Assembly: GCA_034510155.1 (NCBI GenBank)
Contig: CM067379.1
Location: 26,579,145-26,643,144 of the forward strand
Reading direction: 5' to 3'
Origin: Eucriotettix oculatus
Lineage: Eukaryota > Arthropoda > Insecta > Orthoptera > Tetrigidae
Length of the DNA: 64,000 bases
A program made the position numbers and the translations under genes. This document shows positions 59,001 to 64,000 of this stretch, piece by piece (within the stretch, counting starts at the first letter, position 1; every line of letters begins with the position of its first letter). The notes under the pieces were generated by a model, which worked only from the letters and a program-made list of their open reading frames with translations, had not been told where the DNA came from and did no database searches.

Positions 59001-62000
59001 GACACTAATGCAAGTTGCCTTGACGGAAATTTGAAGGTCCGTATCGAGCTTATCGAATTCCATGGGTCACTGATCTCGGAAACTTCAATCACAACAAGGC
59101 GATACGAGTCCGTTGATGTGTCAGGATTGTGATTTAATCAAACGTTCCTCCCCAGACGAAAAGAGTGAAAAAATGGATCGACATTCGACTGCAATTGGAT
59201 TCTTTCATAACGAATGGAAGAATTTTTTTCTACGGAACGAGTACCGGGGAAGTTATCAGTTCGTAGACGATAACTGTAACTACGAGTGCGAAAGAATGTG
59301 TCTTAATATATAATCAGCGCCTACCATTATTATTATTGATGGAAATAACGAAAATCATTCTCTTTACCGCTTTCTTTTCCTGACAGGCATTTTATTTGTT
59401 TATTTAAAATTATGTCTGTAAAATGTTGGAAACAGCCAGTTCGAAAATATTAGTTAAAAGGACACGAATGTGATATTTGGTATTCTTTTTTTCGGAGAAA
59501 GTTTAGTCTGCGCCGGCAGTTATCAGCAATGATGGCCTGAGCTTCCTATCTCTTAAGTGACATTGAAATACCTCAATTTAGTGAGGCAAAAACATTTCCT
59601 GTTGTGGAAGAATACGTTCCGTTAACCGCAGTTAAAAAAGTCAAGTATGGCCGGGGCAATGGCGGCTCGTGAATTGTGTGCTACATCATCCCCCCCTCCC
59701 CCCAGGAACCGCAATATACTACATTTCTACTTTAGTCTACATAATGTGTAACGAATTAGTAAAAGTGTAAAAATATAGAATTAAATTCACAAAACACAGC
59801 AGTATTTTCAATTAGTATATATTTTAAATAAATAAAGTTAATTTTAGGAAGAAGCCACATAATATGATCAATTTTCCCGGAGGTTATGAAAGTCTTATAA
59901 ATTCCGTTTTTCATTGAAATAATCTTTGAGTAATTCAAATAAACCACAACATGTCCACAAACAGAAATCTTGGTATTAATCCGTCAAAAACATTTGCAAT
60001 TGTATCATGATGAGTCGACCTCTGCCCGACGTTGTTTTCTTTGTAGCTCATATAATTGTTCGTTCTTGGACGGGCAGTGGAATTGAAACGAAATACTGCG
60101 CATGCGCATTTCTCATTCCAGACATGCGCTCAGCTCAGAATAATAATAATAATAATCATATTCCGTATATCCTGTAAAGAAGCTAAGCTTCAAGGATGTG
60201 GAATGGGTCAGGGTGTACATTTATTACATTATAAAAGATAAATATACTTATAACAAATTTTTGTATTATAAACTATTATAAATTACTCTTCTCCGATTCT
60301 TCTATAAATTCCTTTATTGAATAGAAGGAGTGGCTAAGCAAAAATGAGCGTAATTCAGTGTTAAATTTACCTTGATTATCGGACAACTGTTTAATTCTGT
60401 GCTGACTGCAGTCTGTTGAAGATGGATATCCCTGAATAATGCACACCTTTCTGTGCAATTGACAATGTTTTACATTTTTTATACAGATTATTTTTGTTCC
60501 TTGTATTGAAGGGATGAATATTAGTATTATTCAAAAATAAGTGCCTATTTGTGATTACAAATAACATCAATGAATAAATGTATTGGCACGTTAAAGTGAA
60601 AATGCCTAACTTTTTGAACAGAGTTCTGCAAGAAGTTCGTGAGGAAACCTGACATATTGCTCTAATAACACGTTTTTGACTAATAAATATCTTATCTATG
60701 CCTACTGAGTTGCCCCAAAATATAATACCATATGATAAAACAGAATGAAAATATGCAAAGTATACTAATTTTCTAGTTTTTAAATCACTGAAGGTGGACA
60801 TTGCTCTGACAGCATCACATGTAGCTGAGCTGAGTTTCTTAAGTAATTGATTAATCTGATCAGTCCAATTTAATTTATTATTTACTAAGAGACCTAAGAA
60901 TTTAACAGAGGAAGTTTCATTTACATTTTTGCTGTCGTATTTAAGTGTTATAGATAGTAAAGTTGTGTTGAGTGTGTAATTGCATGAAATGTGTTGTGTC
61001 ACAGTTATTTGTTAGTCCGTTCGCATTAAACCATGTTAGCAGGTTAGTTAAATTATTGTTACTTGCCTCTTCTAGTGTGTCGTACCAGAAATTCACACTT
61101 TCGAAATACTATTATTATAAAAGTTGCTTAAAATTATGAAATGAAATTGATTCATGTGCTGTAACACGTATGCATCAGCCGCCACAGAGCAGAGTAATGT
61201 TAACCCTTTGTAGGATAGTTGTCCATATATTAGCAACCTACCATAAGTTCAAAAATATATTCTTTTCATTTTGAAAACTAACCCTACGAAACAGATTAGG
61301 GTTTTTTTTGTTGGAGACCACTTTTCCTTATCTGAAGTTGTTGGACTTTTTTTATTGAAATGGTGATTTCATAATCGACGTTATTTGCCACTATTTTTGG
61401 TCCCCAATCAAAAATCTACACGCAATATGTTTAAAAATTTCCGAAGCATTTTAATGGTATTTAAGTGACATCTACAGTAGTCAAACCAATTATGAAATGG
61501 ATAATGGTCTACATATCGACCTCTCTCCATTGGATTTCTCCCATGTAGATAGTCAAGAAACTGATCATGGAAATATTTTAAATACCAGAAACATTTCCCA
61601 CTCACTCAGTTACTAAAGCAAATCTATTCATTGTTCATTGCTCACATCTATCATTTCCAAAGAGTTAACTTGATCATACAACAAAATACAATCCCGAGAG
61701 AGAAATCTGAAACCTTGAATACTGCACCTCTTTATTTAATGCATTAGACGCTTTGAACGTTGCCATTCAACTTGTAATGTTAATTTATTAGGTGGGGTGA
61801 ATTTAATGTATGATACTTAATCATTATTATAATATAACGGGATCAATTAATAATAGGTTTTTAAATATGAAAAGACAAGATTAATTTAACTTTAAAATTC
61901 TGGATTTAATATAAATAAAATATTTCAGCAAGAGCATAAATGGGTATTTACAAATTATCAAAGAAAACACTAGTAAAACAACTAATTTGCATTGGGACTT

Positions 62001-63829
62001 TAATATCAGGGTACTATGGGGTGAATTGAGAAGCAATTTAGAATCTAATGGCAATAGGTCTTGCAAATGTGAATTCTCTCTAATTAAATACCACACCCGC
62101 GAAGTTTCTGCGTCTGAATCCCGGTCTGCGTTGATGATGATGATGGCTGCATCGGCGGATGACCTCTGTTCTTCACTGTCCGGGCTGAATCTCGTGGACA
62201 AATCTGGCGGAGACTCCCTTACCTCTTTCCTGCGGTTAACAGTTTAGTTTTGGGTCAGCATTTGCCGGCCTCTGCCTTTCTCTCAGGGGCTAACAATTTA
62301 AGTTTTGCATCAACTCCTTTAAGTCTCCCAACATCTTCTCTCCGGCCTCTCTATATCAACTGTCTCCCGTCTTCCAACACCTTGATGTAAGCAGGAGGAT
62401 ATCCTGCTGGGAAATGAGTGAGAGCCAGGTGGAGGTTGACTTCCTCCTTCCTGGTTTTCCTCTTTCCCTCCCCCCTTGGTCCATGGACAAGGTAGCTAAT
62501 TTAAGACTCCTGCAGGCTGAGACGACCTTGGGCCGTTTGAGAGGTGTATGTACGGGGGTCGAAGACCTTCGGCATACGGTAAGAGTTGTTCGCTGATCCC
62601 ATTGGACCAGTCGGCCATCTGCCTCTCAACTGAACAAGGCACGGAGGCGGGTTTGTTGCGTTCCCACAGCAACCCGGGTCTCCCGTCATCAGAAGGGCGC
62701 AGGAGTAGTACCCAGTAGCCCGACCTACCTGATGCAGGTTTTCTAGGGATTTTCCCTGCATCACCTTTAGGTGAAACATCGGGTAGGATCCTTGCACTAT
62801 AGCCTGGGGGCCCTAGTCAACCCTGGGCTACCTTGCTCTACCTTTTCAAGTCCCTTCCTATGCTATAAAAGGGGAGTTGCCTGCTTCAGGATCACCCACA
62901 TGTAGCCTGTTACCCCAAAAAAAATATTCAACACCTTCTGCTCATCTTCTCCAAAATCCCTTTCCACGAAAGCTCTGTGGGAAGCTAAATAATTCCAAAA
63001 CTCCAATAAGCTGTAATCCTCAAAAGACTTCTATTGGCTTGCTCTTTAACAATTGCAGCCCGTAGGAAAAATTTCAACTGCTGGTCCTAAATATTGCATG
63101 TGTTTAGCGATTCTCCGCGAGATTCCAAATTTTCCACGAAACTTCCGTTCTCACCAAAAGCAGTCCTTTAATTATTCACGGTGATCCCTTTCTCGTAAGT
63201 CGGTCCTCTCCCACATTCAGATACTTTTGTCCTAAGGAATGCGGGTGCCACCCACAGATGCAGAACTTAAAATTTTATTTCGCTTATTTAATACATTACA
63301 AACTTTCTTTTTGAACTTTAGGACACTGTTGTTGATTTTTCCCCAAACAGATTAACAGAACTGGATGAGTTTGAATTAAAATTCTTCTACTTCTGATTTT
63401 TGGCCATTCATTGTATTTTATTTACAATAATAAGTTAATTTATCTCATTATTTTATTCATGATTCATTGTTGCTTGGCCTAATTTAGCGTCTAACGTTTT
63501 GTCATATTATTTTCTGTCCAAATTAGTATCAAAGATTCAATTTTTAAATTAAATTATATTTACTTCTTATAGTTGTAATATACTTTGTAGAATGCCGCGG
63601 AGGTCTGCCTGCCCGATACACGTTGGCTATCATGGGGTTTCTGGCGATCACCTTGCAGTACACCATGAAAGCCAATCTGTCAGTGGCCATCGTCGCTATG
63701 GTGAAGCCTCAGAAACACCTGCTCAACGTGTCTCAACCGATCGTCGAGGTGAACAGCAACAATGAAACCATCTGGCCAGATGACACGTGTCCCGGACCCG
63801 ACGATCCTTCAGATTCCTCCAACGTCGAG
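51859..63829 (+). CDS. SLC17-family transporter, first two coding exons
   Basis: Exon 1 (51859-51892) encodes MEARGTSSRAK and ends one base into a codon at 'aaag|gtaccg'. Exon 2 (63591-63829) begins after 'tttgtag' with two bases that complete Glu, then CRGGLPARYTLAIMGFLAIT, QYTMKANLSVAIVAMV and a polar loop, and ends at 'gtcgag|gtaagc'. 'ARYTLAxMxFLxxxxxYxxxxNLSVAIVAMV' is the first membrane helix of the SLC17 branch of the major facilitator superfamily (sialin, vesicular glutamate and insect phosphate-cotransporter-like proteins). These carry organic anions or phosphate across plasma or vesicle membranes. The loop holds N-glycosylation sites (NVS, NET), as usual between helices 1 and 2. Exon 1 is assigned by matching phase and strong translation context over an 11.7 kb intron, so it is less certain than exon 2. 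Later exons lie outside the window. Confidence 0.8.
52381..53517. mobile_element. Possible element bounded by 31-base inverted repeats
   Basis: 'aaattgttaaagac' and 'ggataaccataaaag' (52383-52412) recur inverted at 53486-53517. The inside is AT-rich without a real frame. Near the right end 'cacctgatgatggcc' with 'gagccaaagatac' (53401-53435) is a hammerhead-like core with an eroded second block; 52694-52723 has another partial motif (CTGGTGATG ... GAAACGTTG). Confidence 0.5.
53518..55595. other. Transporter intron, no gene seen
   Basis: AT-rich. 53592-53605 'gacgtttcggtgg' is another stray piece of the hammerhead repeat family. No coding region is supported. Confidence 0.45.
55600..55770 (+). 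mobile_element. tRNA-derived SINE, diverged
   Basis: 'gccgtggtgcactggtgag' (A-box-like), 'cgcgttcgaattccggcc' (B box), then 'aacatggatgtgtg', 'gaatcgatacactagccatg' and 'atatgtcatgtaaggt', which follow the order in the 15372 copy. Confidence 0.7.
55998..56030 (+). repeat. (TA)n microsatellite
   Basis: Uninterrupted TA dinucleotides. Confidence 0.9.
56031..57889. other. Transporter intron, no gene seen
   Basis: AT-rich. 'gatcaaaagtcagaaacaga' near 57468 matches the retroelement end seen at 47110 (inverted relative to 63400). Confidence 0.45.
57890..58520 (-). repeat. Dispersed repeat, inverted relative of 3.2 kb copy
   Basis: Two copies of 'aactcgcagttggtt' (57905, 58155) and paired 'tgcaa.atatcgaaa' phrases (58245, 58438) suggest two partial copies in tandem. 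The sequence 'aagaaactttcccgtag' is the reverse complement of the 3.4 kb copy. Confidence 0.55.
58521..59699. other. Transporter intron, no gene seen
   Basis: No supported gene; a C-rich run precedes the repeat at 59700. Confidence 0.45.
59700..60085 (+). repeat. Dispersed repeat, copy 2 (partner at 2.6 kb)
   Basis: Shares ordered landmarks with 2585-2975, including 'gaagaagccacataat', 'aattttcccgg', 'ccgtcaaaaacattt', 'tttctttgtagctcat' and 'gttcttggacggg'. Confidence 0.7.
60275..61110 (-). mobile_element. Jockey-like non-LTR retrotransposon, 3' part
   Basis: A 203-codon open stretch (61002-60391) covers the region after the reverse transcriptase active site: 'VKFLGLLVNNKLNWTDQINQ', then 'LLKKLSSATCDAVRAM', 'RKLVYFAYFHSVLSYGIIFW' and 'QKRVIRAICQV'. 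A frame change near 60400 separates the tail 'FLLSHSFYSIKEFIEE'. Upstream, 'PANMV' and 'NGLTNN'-like residues continue in another frame. The catalytic half is missing. This is the youngest-looking LINE here, as its frame is the longest. Confidence 0.85.
61111..62249. other. Transporter intron, no gene seen
   Basis: AT-rich to 62000; frames near 62000-62250 are GC-richer but lack any domain. Confidence 0.45.
62250..62935 (+). repeat. R1 dispersed repeat, longest copy
   Basis: From about 62540 the order matches R1: 'gaagaccttcggcatacgg', 'gatcccattggaccag', 'cagaagggcgca', 'caggttttctagggatttt', 'gaaacatcgggtaggatcc' and 'cctatgctataaaaggggag'. A leader (62250-62540) with 'ctctcaggggctaacaa' and 'gtaagcaggaggatatcctg' is not seen in the other copies and may be part of a longer R1 or unrelated. 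Confidence 0.75.
62936..63590. other. End of transporter intron 1
   Basis: Holds 'cttctgatttttggccatt' (63393-63411), the same retroelement end as near 46740 and 47110. The branch and acceptor region of exon 2 ends at 63590. Confidence 0.5.
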
Positions 63830-64000
63830 GTAAGCAATGGGCGACAGATTTACAGTCGTCCTCCATGATCAAGTCATTAGTAAGCAATGTTGATGTTCCT
63901 TAAAAAACGATCCTGAGTAGAAGCAGATTATTGTACTCATGGCCTGATTTAGACTCGATGAGGTCCTAAGCTATCAGAAAAATTGGGGTCCTTTGCAGGT
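63830..64000 (+). other. Start of transporter intron 2
   Basis: Begins with the donor gtaagc and continues past the window. No further exon is visible. Confidence 0.6.

Noticed and set aside
60391..61002. 203-codon frame as a host gene
   Set aside because: The sequence is the C-terminal part of a non-LTR retrotransposon, with a frameshift tail that continues the element.
1..64000. CRISPR arrays, bacterial operons, ribosome binding sites or rRNA
   Set aside because: None seen; split genes and retroelements show the DNA to be animal nuclear.

Overview
The window is eukaryotic nuclear DNA: AT-rich, gene-sparse, with split genes, GT-AG introns and many decayed retroelements. The proteins are arthropod-like: CYP2-clan P450s, an SLC17-type transporter and a secreted leucine-rich-repeat protein. 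Gene structure and repeat content suggest a large-genome insect, possibly a cockroach or termite relative; the species is inferred and not proven.

Layout. 1-21 kb holds no gene I can support. It contains LINE and SINE fragments, a ~500 bp dispersed repeat (called R1 here), palindromic elements and simple repeats. 21.4-31.8 kb and 33.0-41.0 kb (both minus strand) carry two tandem cytochrome P450 paralogues, P450-A and P450-B. Each can be assembled from eight coding exons. All eight exon lengths match between the genes (85, 240, 155, 246, 106, 181, 118, 324 nt), giving 484 residues each. Both ATGs lie directly after a splice acceptor, so each gene probably has an untranslated first exon; GC-richer candidates end at 31572 and 40692. 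43.96-44.92 kb (minus) is a one-exon gene for a secreted protein with nine LRRs. 51.86-63.83 kb (plus) holds the first two coding exons of an SLC17-family transporter, split by an 11.7 kb intron; the rest lies past the right edge.

How the genes relate. The two P450s are probably microsomal monooxygenases from one duplication, and each contains one GC-AG intron at a different position. The LRR and transporter genes have no visible functional link to them.

Most unusual content. Short repeats carrying the catalytic core of a type I hammerhead ribozyme (CTGANGA, a GTCC/GGAC-like stem II, then GAAAC) recur on both strands, several as head-to-head inverted pairs, densest at 46-51 kb. Such motifs are known from Penelope-like and related small retroelements. 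The arrangement here deserves computation. Remaining intergenic DNA shows no gene that I can defend.
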